A DNA stretch of 40,857 nt from Microbacterium nanhaiense (lineage in GTDB: Bacteria > Actinomycetota > Actinomycetes > Actinomycetales > Microbacteriaceae): the NCBI RefSeq assembly GCF_014646015.1, contig NZ_BMMQ01000006.1, positions 203,704 to 244,560 on the forward strand. The letters run 5' to 3'. Below, piece after piece: positions 26,695 to 40,756 of this stretch. The notes under the pieces are model-generated. The model saw nothing but the letters and a program-made list of their open reading frames with translations. It ran no database searches and was not told the DNA's origin. How positions within the stretch are numbered: position 1 is the first letter of the stretch; each line of letters begins with the position of its first letter. The position numbers and the translations under genes are program-made.

Positions 26695-27477
26695 TCACGC
26701 CGCGGCGCGCCCCTTGCCCCAGTACCCCGAGAACGTCACGAGCTCCTTCGGCACGCCGCGTTCCTTCACGAGGTGCCGCCGCGCGCCCGCGGCGAGCGCC
26801 TGTTCCCCCACCGCGAAGGCGTAGGGCACGCCCGTGAACGCGAGTTCACGGAGAGCCGGCAGGGCGGCCGCTCCGGGGTCGCCATCGCGCGTCAGCCAGT
26901 GCACCGTCATCCCCGCGGGGGCGTCGACCTCTTGCCGGTCGCGCTCGTCGAAGAGCTCGATGATCGCGTGCCCCGTGGCGTCTCTCGGCATGTCGCGCAG
27001 GATCCCGAGAGCGGCGGGGAGGGCGCTCTCGTCGGCGACGATGAGGTTCGAGTCGGCGGGCTTTCCGAGCCAGCCGCACCCCTGGTCGATGAAGGCGACC
27101 CGGTCGCCGGGCTCGGCGCGAGCGGCCCACGGGCCCGCGACGCCGTCGGTTCCGTGTGCGACGAAGTCGATGTCGAGTTCGTCGCCGCGGAAGTCGCGCA
27201 CCGTGTAGTTGCGCACCACGGGGCGCTTGCCCTTCGGGATCCGCAGGTACGTCAGGTATCCACCGACGCCGAAGGTGTGGGGCATGCGCGCCAGGTCGGC
27301 GTCGGCGGTGACGGGCAGCGCGAGGCGGAACCACTGGTCGAAGCCGCGGAACTCGAAGCGCCTCAGGTCCTCTCCCCCGAGCGTGACGCGCACCATGTTC
27401 GGCGTGACGCGCTCACGGCGCGTCACCTCGGCGTGCACGAGCCCGGATCCCGCGTGGGTGACGGCGATGTTCGACAT
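26695..27477 (-). CDS. siderophore-interacting protein (FAD-dependent ferric-siderophore reductase)
   Basis: The 260-residue protein has an N-terminal FAD-binding barrel with R89-N90-Y91-T92-V93-R94, the signature of the SIP/ViuB family, and a C-terminal NAD(P)H-binding half ending with FSGYWGKGR. Such enzymes reduce iron(III) in imported siderophores in the cytoplasm. The start ATG has GAGG five bases upstream. An iron-box palindrome lies directly upstream, so expression should rise under iron limitation. No siderophore transporter is in the window. Confidence 0.9.
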   Translation of the reverse strand: MSNIAVTHAGSGLVHAEVTRRERVTPNMVRVTLGGEDLRRFEFRGFDQWFRLALPVTADADLARMPHTFGVGGYLTYLRIPKGKRPVVRNYTVRDFRGDELDIDFVAHGTDGVAGPWAARAEPGDRVAFIDQGCGWLGKPADSNLIVADESALPAALGILRDMPRDATGHAIIELFDERDRQEVDAPAGMTVHWLTRDGDPGAAALPALRELAFTGVPYAFAVGEQALAAGARRHLVKERGVPKELVTFSGYWGKGRAAA

Positions 27478-27490
27478 GTTTCCCTCTTCG

Positions 27491-27510
27491 AAGTAAGGCT
27501 AGCCTAAGAA
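27491..27510. promoter_or_regulatory. DtxR/IdeR-type iron box
   Basis: On the minus strand the core reads TTAGGCTAGCCTTA, a near-perfect palindrome (27494-27507) resembling the DtxR/IdeR consensus TTAGGTTAGGCTAACCTAA. It lies 14-30 bases upstream of the siderophore-interacting protein ATG and 26 bases from the divergent alpha/beta hydrolase start, so it could affect both. Confidence 0.75.
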
Positions 27511-27535
27511 GAGGGCTTCGCCCTACCCTGACGAT

Positions 27536-28300
27536 ATGGATCACGTCACATCCGACGACGGAACGTCGATTGCCTTCGACACGATCGGCGAGGGCACGCC
27601 GGTGGTCATCGTCGGCGGAGCCTTGTCGACCGCTGCCGCCGCACGACCCCTCGCGCTCGCGCTGGCGGACGTCGGCCTCCAGGGCGTCGTGATGGATCGC
27701 CGTGCGCGCGGCGAGAGCGCCGACGCGGCCGCCTACACGCCCGAGCGGGAGGCGGAGGACGTCGCGGCCGTGGTCGGCGCCACCGGCGCCGCCGCCGTTC
27801 TCGGGCATTCCTCGGGAGCGGTTCTGGCCCTGTTCGCGGCCGCGCGCGGCGTCACCGCCCAGCTGTTCCTCTCCGAGCCCCCGTTCCTCTTCGGTGAGGG
27901 CCTTCCGGATCCGCACCTGCCCGAGCGGCTTCAGAGCCTCGTCGACGACGAGCGCGGCGGCGACGCCGTCGTGACGTTCCAGCGCGAGGCGGTGGGGCTT
28001 CCCGAGCCCGTCATCGAGCAGATCCGCACCAGCCCGGCGTTCGCCTCGCTCGTGCCGCTCGCGCAATCGGTCGTGTACGACGCGGCGCTCACGCGGGCCC
28101 TCTCGACGCCGACGCCCGCGATGCTCGACGTGCCCGCGACGATCCTGCGCGGAGAGCCCACCTTCCCCGCCCTCGTCCGCGCGTGCGAATTGCTGCACGC
28201 GGCGATGCGCGAGTCGGAGCTCGTCATCGTTCCCGAGTCGCGCGACCACGGCATGGATCCGGCGGGCACGGCTCGCGAACTGCGCGCGCGGATCCGCTGA
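27536..28300 (+). CDS. alpha/beta-fold hydrolase
   Basis: The 254-residue protein has a strand-loop start VVIVGGAL (oxyanion hole), the nucleophile elbow GHSSG with S92 and a C-terminal His in SRDHGMDP, with an Asp/Glu expected on the preceding strand. This is a small esterase/lipase-like member; the substrate is unknown. The ATG is close to the iron box and has no strong ribosome site, so a leaderless transcript is possible. Its stop abuts the stop of the TfoX-like gene. Confidence 0.85.
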   Translation: MDHVTSDDGTSIAFDTIGEGTPVVIVGGALSTAAAARPLALALADVGLQGVVMDRRARGESADAAAYTPEREAEDVAAVVGATGAAAVLGHSSGAVLALFAAARGVTAQLFLSEPPFLFGEGLPDPHLPERLQSLVDDERGGDAVVTFQREAVGLPEPVIEQIRTSPAFASLVPLAQSVVYDAALTRALSTPTPAMLDVPATILRGEPTFPALVRACELLHAAMRESELVIVPESRDHGMDPAGTARELRARIR

Positions 28301-28609
28301 TCAGCCGAGCGCGCGGGCGACCGCGTCGCCGATCCAGTCGGCGAGCAGGTCGTCGTCCGGATCCGTCAGCGCCGCGAATGGCACCGAGCGCCCGCTCGCG
28401 AGCGCGAGGCGATGGGCGCCCTGCTGCAGGGCGAGCTCGAGCGCCTCGCCTCCGCCCATCGGGAAGAACACCTCGTCGCCCGAGACGCCGACGGCCATCT
28501 TGCCGTTCACCATGAACGCGAGCGAGCCCATCATGCGCTTCTCGTCGACGTCACCCATGACCTCCATGATCGCGCGCACGCGATCGGCAATCTCGGGATT
28601 GTAGGCCAT
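28301..28609 (-). CDS. TfoX N-terminal domain-containing protein
   Basis: The 102-residue protein matches the small TfoX-like domain: RVRAIMEVMGDVDEKRMMGSLAFMVNGKMAVGVSGDEVFF. Despite the name (Sxy/TfoX competence activators), stand-alone versions in actinobacteria have no proven role. The start ATG 28609 is preceded by a G-rich ribosome site. A longer upstream reading frame passes through an inverted repeat and is not credible. Confidence 0.82.
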   Translation of the reverse strand: MAYNPEIADRVRAIMEVMGDVDEKRMMGSLAFMVNGKMAVGVSGDEVFFPMGGGEALELALQQGAHRLALASGRSVPFAALTDPDDDLLADWIGDAVARALG

Positions 28610-28624
28610 GCCCCCATTATCCGC

Positions 28625-28685
28625 GTTCCGGTCGCGCAATCTGTGCTTCCTCGCGCCGGGGAACAGCAGATTGGGCGACCGGAAC
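28625..28685. repeat. long intergenic inverted repeat
   Basis: GTTCCGGTCGCGCAATCTG (28625-28643) is mirrored by CAGATTGGGCGACCGGAAC (28667-28685), with 18 of 19 bases pairing and a 23-base loop. A further partial copy CGACCGGAAC occurs at about 28710-28719. It lies upstream of the TfoX-like gene and downstream of dcd, both on the minus strand, so it may terminate dcd transcription or be a REP-like element. Confidence 0.7.
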
Positions 28686-28734
28686 CGAGTGGCCGCCAGG
28701 TAGGAGGCGGCGACCGGAACAGCGACGGGCGAGG

Positions 28735-29334
28735 TTACTCCCCCGCCGAGCCGGCGTCGGTCGTCGAGACGTCGGCGCGGGCGAAGCGCAGGTGCGAGCG
28801 GCTCGCGGTCGGGCCGCGCTGGCCCTGATAGCGGTTGCCGTACGCGCCGTAAGTCTTCTCGGCCGCCGACGAGAGGCGGAAGAAGCAGAGCTGGCCGATC
28901 TTCATGCCCGGCCACAGCTTGATCGGCAGGGTCGCCATGTTCGACAGCTCGAGCGTCACGTGACCCGAGAATCCGGGATCGATGAAGCCCGCCGTCGAGT
29001 GCGTCAGCAGGCCCAGGCGGCCGAGCGATGACTTGCCCTCGAGGCGCGCGGCGACGTCGTCGGGCAGCGTGACCTTCTCGAACGTGCTCGCGAGCACGAA
29101 CTCGCCGGGGTGCAGCACGAACGCCTCGTCGGGCTCGACCTCGATGAGATGCGTCAGATCGGGCTGATCCTCCGCCGGGTCGATGAACGGGTACTTGTGG
29201 TTGCTGAACAACCGGAAGTAGCGGTCGATGCGAACGTCGACGCTCGACGGCTGCACCATCGCGCGATCAAGCGGATCCAGACCGATCCGTTCGGCATCGA
29301 GCTCGGCATGAATATCGCGGTCGGAGAGCAGCAC
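28735..29334 (-). CDS. dcd: dCTP deaminase (possibly bifunctional dUMP-forming)
   Basis: The 199-residue protein begins [12 protein letters not shown] and carries [13 protein letters not shown] and [21 protein letters not shown] with the probable catalytic E129, all typical of Dcd. It converts dCTP to dUTP; in actinobacteria such as M. tuberculosis the enzyme also hydrolyses it to dUMP, and this sequence may do the same. The start is GTG 29334. Length agrees with the family (about 190-195). Confidence 0.95.
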   Translation of the reverse strand: MLLSDRDIHAELDAERIGLDPLDRAMVQPSSVDVRIDRYFRLFSNHKYPFIDPAEDQPDLTHLIEVEPDEAFVLHPGEFVLASTFEKVTLPDDVAARLEGKSSLGRLGLLTHSTAGFIDPGFSGHVTLELSNMATLPIKLWPGMKIGQLCFFRLSSAAEKTYGAYGNRYQGQRGPTASRSHLRFARADVSTTDAGSAGE

Positions 29335-29374
29335 GTAATGATTCTACGGGCGCCACTCCGAAAGCACCGCACGG

Positions 29375-29403
29375 TTGACTTCCGCCTGCGGGTTCGCAAT
29401 CCT
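29375..29403 (+). promoter_or_regulatory. candidate promoter of the small secreted protein gene
   Basis: TTGACT (29375-29380) is followed after 17 bases by AATCCT (29398-29403). The -35 is good and the -10 is poor. Confidence 0.35.
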
Positions 29404-29436
29404 GGCTACGCACTGACGAGAACGAAAGGAAATACG

Positions 29437-29784
29437 ATGACTACCCAGACCCATACAAAGAAGAAGTTCACGCAGAAGCTCGCCAGCGTCGCGTTCGCGG
29501 CCGCTCTGATCATTGGCGGCAGCGTCGCCACGAGTTCCGCCGCTCACGCGGCCCCGACCACCTCTGCCAACGGAAACACGGCAATCGGCGGCTACACTGC
29601 CTCCGACAAGTTCTGGGGCACCGGAGCGACGCCGTACTTTACGGTCTGTTCTAAGGCTGTCTCCGCCAAGAAGGCACACGTGATCAAGAGCGGCGGCACT
29701 AACGTGAAGTCGTCGTGTGCCCGGGGCGTCGGCGCAAATGATCGCAACCTCTGGTACGGCGTCGTCACCTGGCACCAATCGTAA
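29437..29784 (+). CDS. small secreted protein with two cysteines, bacteriocin-like outline
   Basis: The 115-residue protein has a clear Sec signal peptide (KKKFTQK, then a hydrophobic core to residue 30) with cleavage expected after AHA at residue 38. The mature ~77 residues hold two cysteines (C71, C94) that could form a disulfide, several Gly/Trp residues and a basic middle (SKAVSAKKAHVIKSGG). Size, basic HV(I/V)KSGG-like middle and aromatic C-terminus recall lactococcin-972-type bacteriocins, but those lack cysteines and I do not see a firm match. The ribosome site AAAGGA is good. Codon use is less GC-rich than its neighbours. No immunity or export gene is adjacent. Confidence 0.75.
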   Translation: MTTQTHTKKKFTQKLASVAFAAALIIGGSVATSSAAHAAPTTSANGNTAIGGYTASDKFWGTGATPYFTVCSKAVSAKKAHVIKSGGTNVKSSCARGVGANDRNLWYGVVTWHQS

Positions 29785-29829
29785 AAAGTCTCTGGCGGAT
29801 CCCGCGAGTCGTCCGCGCTTGCCGGACAC

Positions 29830-29878
29830 GATGACGCCGCGGATTCCCGGGGATTTCCCGAGGATCCGCGGCGTCGTC
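29830..29878. terminator. strong bidirectional hairpin terminator
   Basis: GACGCCGCGGAT (29833-29844) pairs with ATCCGCGGCGTC (29864-29875) with further pairing inside. It lies between the converging ends of the small secreted protein gene and the amylopullulanase gene, six bases from the latter's stop region. Confidence 0.7.
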
Positions 29879-29883
29879 TCTCG

Positions 29884-36201
<6,318 letters not shown>

Positions 36202-36248
36202 GTCTTCTCCAGGAAGCTGTGGGCCGGGGCCCTCGGGTGAGTGTCGCC

Positions 36249-36278
36249 ACAGTAACAGCGTTGCTCGGAAAGATGCAA
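36249..36278 (-). promoter_or_regulatory. candidate amylopullulanase promoter
   Basis: On the minus strand TTGCAT (36273-36278) and TACTGT (36249-36254) are 18 bases apart, about 45 bases upstream of the GTG start. The -35 overlaps an operator at 36274. Confidence 0.55.
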
Positions 36279-36287
36279 ACGTTTCCA
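36274..36287. promoter_or_regulatory. LacI/CRE-type operator 1
   Basis: TGCAAACGTTTCCA matches the general LacI/CcpA-family operator TGnAAnCGnTTnCA and overlaps the -35 of the amylopullulanase promoter. Binding would repress transcription in the absence of maltose-type inducer. No LacI gene is in the window. Confidence 0.7.
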
Positions 36288-36416
36288 TTTTCCATCGGCA
36301 ATTCACCTCCGCGGCACGGCGGCACGCAGGGTCCGAGAACGTTGATAATTCCGGCGACATGGAGGCACGAGCATCGAGCCGTCGACCTTCTCGCACCACG
36401 CAAGGCGTCACGTTAA

Positions 36417-36430
36417 TGGAAACGCTTCCA
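36417..36430. promoter_or_regulatory. LacI/CRE-type operator 2
   Basis: TGGAAACGCTTCCA is a near-perfect palindrome 143 bases upstream of operator 1. Two such sites at this spacing would allow looping by a tetrameric LacI-type repressor. The rest of the 36202-36554 gap shows no gene. Confidence 0.7.
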
Positions 36431-36554
36431 GTCGCGTGGTGGGCAGATCGCTCGCGTCGCGAACTCGCCGAGGTGCGACAGCATCCGCCTCCATGAGAGC
36501 CCGGACTCGTCGCGCCGACGCACGTCTCATTCAAGACGGTGGTAACCGGTAAGT

Positions 36555-36583
36555 TTGGTCATCGCGCAGGCAACCGCTACGCT
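36555..36583 (+). promoter_or_regulatory. promoter of tRNA-Gly
   Basis: TTGGTC (36555-36560) and TACGCT (36578-36583) are exactly 17 bases apart, about 40 bases before the mature tRNA. Confidence 0.6.
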
Positions 36584-36628
36584 GGGATCACCCCGTTCGA
36601 CCGCGAAATCACGCGTCAGAACGATCAC

Positions 36629-36699
36629 GGGGCTGTAGTTCAATGGTAGAACTTCTGCTTCCCAAGCAGACAGCGCGGGTTCGATTCCCGTCAGCCCCT
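36629..36699 (+). tRNA. tRNA-Gly (anticodon CCC)
   Basis: The acceptor stem GGGGCTG (36629-36635) pairs with CAGCCCC (36692-36698). The D-arm is TAGTTCAATGGTA. The anticodon stem TCTGC/GCAGA encloses the loop TTCCCAA, giving anticodon CCC. The T-arm is GCGGGTTCGATTCCCGT and the discriminator is T. It reads GGG codons. The gene is 71 bases long with the final CCA not fully encoded. Confidence 0.95.
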
Positions 36700-36739
36700 C
36701 CGACCCGATAGCGTGGAACCTCCGACGGAGAGGGTGTCC

Positions 36740-38209
36740 ATGCTCGCTACGAAGATTGCCGCTGGCGCGGGTGTCGCGCTGTTCGTCATCGCCGGTGCCG
36801 CCGGGTGCGCGGCCGATGCCGGGGAGGCGCCCGCGTCGCTCACGATCGACGACACCGCCGGCGTGCTGAACGCCGAGAAGTTGAACGACGTTCTCGGCGG
36901 GCTCGAGTTCCGAGAGCCGACCGACGTGGCGATCTATACCCGCCTCGGTGAGTACAGCGACAACATCAACCGCGAGACGCTCAACTACGCCCGCGAGGTG
37001 CACCCCGAGTGGATCTCGGACGACCCGAACGATTACGGCGACTACTGGTCCGACGGGCTGTTCATCATCACCCTGTCCGTGGAGGACGACGGGCACGGCC
37101 AGATCGGCACCTACTTCGGCGAGGACCGGGCCGTGAGCGAGGGACGCATGGAGAAGATGCACGCCGCGGGCACCGACAACTTCCGGCAAGCGCGCTGGAC
37201 CGACGGCGTCATCGACGTCGCCGAGAGCGGCGCCGAGCTGATCGGGGCGCCGCCCGTCTCCCCCGGCGGCTGGGCCGCGATCGGCGTGGGCGGCGTCGCC
37301 GTCGTCGGTGCCACCACCGGGATCACGCTGTCGGTGCGCAGGAGCCGCCGCGAGGCGTTCGCGACCGCGCTCGACACCGGATCCGAGCATCTCACGCAGG
37401 TAGCGATGGACCTCGAGGAGACCGAGATCGCGGCGACAACGTTCCCCGCCGGGTCGCGCTACGCCGCCGAACTCGAGAAGAAGTTCGGCGAGTTCCTCGA
37501 CCTTTACCGCGCATCCGACGCCGAACGCGACGCGCTCCGCGGCCTCGACGCGAAGGAACGCTCGCGCAGCGCGAACGTCGACCGGGCGAAGAAGTTCGAG
37601 AAGAATGCCCGCAAGCTCGACGCGATCGACGACGCGATCGGGGCGGCCTCCGCACTCTACCGCCGCTCCCCCGCCTGGCAGGACGCATGGGCGGCGCAGA
37701 CGAAGCCCCTCCTCGACGACCTCGACGCGCTCCCGGCTCTCGCTGAGGACAGCCCGAGCGAACTCGCCGCGCCGGCCGCGGCGCTCGTCTCCTACGGCGA
37801 GCAGACGAAGACCACGGTTGAACGCCTCGGCTCCGATCTCGCAACCGAGGCGCTCACGGTCGACGACGCGCTCGACCGGCTCCGCGAGATCCGCACCGAA
37901 CTGACGAACAGGCTCGAGGCCTTCTCGGAGGCACAGATCGCGGCGTTCGCGAAGGACTCGAGCGAGGCCGAGGAGATGCGCTCCGAGATCCAGAAGGCCC
38001 GCCGCGGATCGGCGCGCGCCGGCGGCTCGATCCTCGATCTCGCCTACGGTTACAGCTACTTCTGGCACGTCGCCGACTATCACGCCGGCTACCGCGCGGG
38101 AACGCAGTCCGTCGAGAGCTCGCGCGCATCCGCCAGCAGCAGCGGCATCTCCTCGGGATACGGCGGGGGCACGAGCTTCTCCGGATCCGGAGGATCCAGC
38201 CGCTTCTGA
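36740..38209 (+). CDS. DUF5129 (TPM-related) membrane-anchored protein
   Basis: The 489-residue protein starts at ATG 36740 behind GGAGAGG. It has an N-terminal hydrophobic signal (GVALFVIAGAAGCAAD); the Cys could be lipidated but the lipobox is weak. A TPM-like extracytoplasmic domain follows (~30-170; DDTAGVLN, YWSDGLFIITLSVED). A membrane span lies near 178-203 and a long charged alpha-helical region (~205-430) is probably coiled coil. The Ser/Gly-rich C-terminus ends in SFSGSGGSSRF, as in many TPM proteins. The function is unknown; TPM-like proteins are linked to envelope maintenance. Confidence 0.8.
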   Translation: MLATKIAAGAGVALFVIAGAAGCAADAGEAPASLTIDDTAGVLNAEKLNDVLGGLEFREPTDVAIYTRLGEYSDNINRETLNYAREVHPEWISDDPNDYGDYWSDGLFIITLSVEDDGHGQIGTYFGEDRAVSEGRMEKMHAAGTDNFRQARWTDGVIDVAESGAELIGAPPVSPGGWAAIGVGGVAVVGATTGITLSVRRSRREAFATALDTGSEHLTQVAMDLEETEIAATTFPAGSRYAAELEKKFGEFLDLYRASDAERDALRGLDAKERSRSANVDRAKKFEKNARKLDAIDDAIGAASALYRRSPAWQDAWAAQTKPLLDDLDALPALAEDSPSELAAPAAALVSYGEQTKTTVERLGSDLATEALTVDDALDRLREIRTELTNRLEAFSEAQIAAFAKDSSEAEEMRSEIQKARRGSARAGGSILDLAYGYSYFWHVADYHAGYRAGTQSVESSRASASSSGISSGYGGGTSFSGSGGSSRF

Positions 38210-38306
38210 ACCGCGTTCACGGCGCACCCGCGCGGCGCGGATAGGTGACGTTCCCGCATCGCGCAAGGGCTGGCCGCACCCGGATGCTTCCCGATATGGT
38301 CGAGCC

Positions 38307-39134
38307 ATGCATCTCGAGCGGCTCCTCCTCATCCGCCACGGCGAGAGCGTCGGCAACCAAGCGGCGAGCACCGCCGAGGACACGGGCGCGCACCTGATCG
38401 GCCTGCAGAACCGCGACGCAGACACCCCGCTGTCGACGCTCGGTGAGGCGCAGGCCGACGCGCTCGGTGCGGCGCTGCATGCCGAGGGCATTGACGGGCG
38501 GACGCCCGTCTGGTCGTCGCCCTATACCCGCGCCGCCGACACCGCGCTGCGCGCGTTCGCGGCGGCCGGTTCCCCGGCGGTCCCGGTGCTCGACGAACGC
38601 CTACGCGACCGCGAGCTCGGGATCCTCGACCGCCTGAGCTCGCACGGCGTCGTCGCTCGCTTCCCCGAAGAGGCGGCGCGCCGCGCACGCCTCGGAAAGC
38701 TCTACTACCGTCCGCCCGGCGGCGAATCGTGGGCCGATGTCGCGCTACGGCTGCGGTCCTTCCTCTCAGAGCTGCACGACCTGCGCCACCGCACGGCGGT
38801 GCTCTTCGCGCACGAGGCGGTCATCTATCTCATCCGCTACGTGCTCGAGGGCTGGGACGAACGGCGCGTGCTCGCCGCGGCACTCGACGAACCCGCACCC
38901 AATGCCTCGATCACGGAACTCGTGCGCGACCGCGGCGGATCCTGGAGCCCCGTTCGGGTCGGCGAGGTGTCCCACCTCCTCGACAGCGGCGTGCCGGCGA
39001 CGATGCACCGCGGGCGCATCGAGCCGAAAGACCTGCCGGACGAGGACGTTCCCGCAGACGACGTGAACGCGGGCGATGTGCGCGCGGGCGACATGCGCGA
39101 GGGCGGGAGGGCGGACGATGCCCGCGCGCGCTGA
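38307..39134 (+). CDS. histidine phosphatase family protein
   Basis: The 275-residue protein starts MHLERLLLIRHGES, with the catalytic histidine in R10-H11-G12. The second-half elements VWSSPYTRAADTAL, RELGILD, GGESWADVALRL and VLFAHEAVIYLI complete the phosphoglycerate-mutase-like phosphatase core. The substrate is unknown. The last ~35 residues are a low-complexity tail with repeated (A/V)(D/G)D units, encoded by repeated DNA, and overlap the next gene by 17 bases. Confidence 0.9.
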   Translation: MHLERLLLIRHGESVGNQAASTAEDTGAHLIGLQNRDADTPLSTLGEAQADALGAALHAEGIDGRTPVWSSPYTRAADTALRAFAAAGSPAVPVLDERLRDRELGILDRLSSHGVVARFPEEAARRARLGKLYYRPPGGESWADVALRLRSFLSELHDLRHRTAVLFAHEAVIYLIRYVLEGWDERRVLAAALDEPAPNASITELVRDRGGSWSPVRVGEVSHLLDSGVPATMHRGRIEPKDLPDEDVPADDVNAGDVRAGDMREGGRADDARAR

Positions 39135-40032
39135 CCCGCTGACTCCCCGCACCCTGCGCCGGTGGGGTCTCCCGGATCCGGGAGCGTCGAAGTACGACCG
39201 CGGCACGGTGCTCGTCGCCGGCGGGGCGCGCCGCACACCCGGCGCCGCGATCCTCGCGGGCACGGCCGCGCTCCGCGTGGGAGCAGGCCGTCTCATGCTC
39301 GCCGTCGCCGAGTCGGTCGCGCCGCACGTCGCCGTCGCCGTCCCCGAGTCCGGCGTCCTCGCGCTCCCCGAGACGCCGTCGGGGCGCATCGCGGGCGGCG
39401 CGCACGCCGTGTTCACGCCGGAGCTCGACGATGTAAGCGTGCTGCTGTACGGATCCGGGCTCGACGACGTCGACACCACGCGCGAGACGGTCGAGCGCCT
39501 GGCGCAGGCCGCCCCCGATTCACTCACGATCGTGCTCGATGCCTTCGCGCTCGGCGCGATCGCCGGACGGCCCGAACTCGTGACGCCGCTTCGCGGACGC
39601 CTGATCCTCACCCCGAATCCCGCGGAGCTCGGTCTGCTCGTCGGCGACGACGACCTCGAACCGGAGCGCGCGAAGGAGTTCCACGAGGCCGCGCTCGATG
39701 TCGCCGCCGGGTACGGAGCGGCGGTCGCCACACAGGCGCTCGTGGCGGATCCGGATGGTTCTGCCTGGACGATCGACGCGGGCGGCCCCGGCCTCGGCAC
39801 CTCCGGCAGCGGAGACGTCCTCGCGGGCGCCGTCGCCGGCTTCGCGGCCCGCGGCCTCTCACCGCTGCGCGCCGCGGCATGGGGCACCTACGTCCACGCC
39901 GCGGCGGGCGACGAGCTCGCCATCGTCGGGAACGGCGTCGGCTACCTGGCGGGCGAGCTGGCCGGCCTCTTTCCGGACATCATCGCCCGCACCATGGGGG
40001 CGACTCGCGCGAGCGGCGGCGCACGCCAATAG
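39118..40032 (+). CDS. nnrD: ADP/ATP-dependent NAD(P)H-hydrate dehydratase
   Basis: The 304-residue protein is the YjeF C-terminal-type (ribokinase-like) domain only: KYDRGTVLVAGGARRTPGAAILAG near residue 23, LTPNPAEL, and the active-site GTSGSGDVLAGAVAG. It repairs damaged NAD(P)H hydrates in the cytoplasm. The epimerase partner NnrE is not fused here and not in the window. ATG 39118 follows GGGAGG and lies inside the 3' end of the phosphatase gene, so the two are co-translated. Confidence 0.92.
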   Translation: MPARADPLTPRTLRRWGLPDPGASKYDRGTVLVAGGARRTPGAAILAGTAALRVGAGRLMLAVAESVAPHVAVAVPESGVLALPETPSGRIAGGAHAVFTPELDDVSVLLYGSGLDDVDTTRETVERLAQAAPDSLTIVLDAFALGAIAGRPELVTPLRGRLILTPNPAELGLLVGDDDLEPERAKEFHEAALDVAAGYGAAVATQALVADPDGSAWTIDAGGPGLGTSGSGDVLAGAVAGFAARGLSPLRAAAWGTYVHAAAGDELAIVGNGVGYLAGELAGLFPDIIARTMGATRASGGARQ

Positions 40033-40041
40033 GCTGGCGGA

Positions 40042-40662
40042 ATGCGCACGATCCTTCTCACCGGCTTCGAACCCTTCGGCGGCGACACCGGAAACCCCTC
40101 CGGCGATGCGGTACGCGAGGTCGCCCGCCGGTGGCGAGGCCCCGACGAGCTCGTCACGGCCATACTCCCCGTGGAGTTCGACGCGGCGGCCCACGAAATC
40201 CGCGCGCGGATCCGCGAGCTGTGCCCCGACGTCGTCATCTCGACGGGCTTGGCGGGCGGGAGGCGGTCAGTCACCCCCGAGCGCGTGGCGATCAACCTCC
40301 GGGAGGCACGGATCCCCGACAACGGCGGCGCGCAGCCCGTCGACGAGCCCTGCGTCGCGGGTGGACCGGCGGCCTACTTCTCAACGCTCCCCGTGAGGCG
40401 CATCGCGGCCGCCGTCGACGGCGCCGTCTCGTACACCGCCGGCACCTTCGTCTGCAACGACGTCATGTACGCCGTGCTCGACGAAACGCGCGGATCCGAG
40501 GCCCGGGCCGGGTTCATCCACGTGCCCTGGTCCGACGAGCTGGCACCGAACGGGCAGCCCTCGCTCCCGGCGCGGGCGATCGCTGACGCCCTCGAGACCG
40601 CCGTCCGCGTGGCCGCAGAGGCGAAGACCGACACCGACGGCGCCGCGGGCACGCTCCACTAG
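40042..40662 (+). CDS. pcp: pyroglutamyl-peptidase I
   Basis: The 206-residue protein is a C15 cysteine peptidase: LLTGFEPFGG near the N-terminus, catalytic E80 (VTPERVAINL), C138 (GTFVCNDVMY) and H160 (GFIHVPW). The spacing agrees with known enzymes. It removes N-terminal pyroglutamate from peptides in the cytoplasm. It follows nnrD after nine bases and is the last gene of a three-gene unit ending at a strong terminator. Confidence 0.94.
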   Translation: MRTILLTGFEPFGGDTGNPSGDAVREVARRWRGPDELVTAILPVEFDAAAHEIRARIRELCPDVVISTGLAGGRRSVTPERVAINLREARIPDNGGAQPVDEPCVAGGPAAYFSTLPVRRIAAAVDGAVSYTAGTFVCNDVMYAVLDETRGSEARAGFIHVPWSDELAPNGQPSLPARAIADALETAVRVAAEAKTDTDGAAGTLH

Positions 40663-40710
40663 GAGGTGTCCCCGGCGTCTATCCGCTCGGGCGGATACGT
40701 GCCGTAAACG

Positions 40711-40749
40711 ACGAAAAGGTCACCCAGCATTGGGTGACCTTTTCGTTTT
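40711..40749. terminator. strong bidirectional terminator between pcp and the rRNA operon
   Basis: ACGAAAAGGTCACCCA (40711-40726) pairs perfectly with TGGGTGACCTTTTCGT (40731-40746) around GCAT, and T-rich ends flank the stem. It can stop both pcp (plus) and the 5S rRNA transcript (minus). Confidence 0.9.
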
Positions 40750-40756
40750 AAGTGAA

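Noticed and set aside
36202..36534. Upstream extension of the amylopullulanase frame
   Set aside because: The extension covers the promoter and both LacI-type operators and replaces a clean signal peptide with unrelated sequence.
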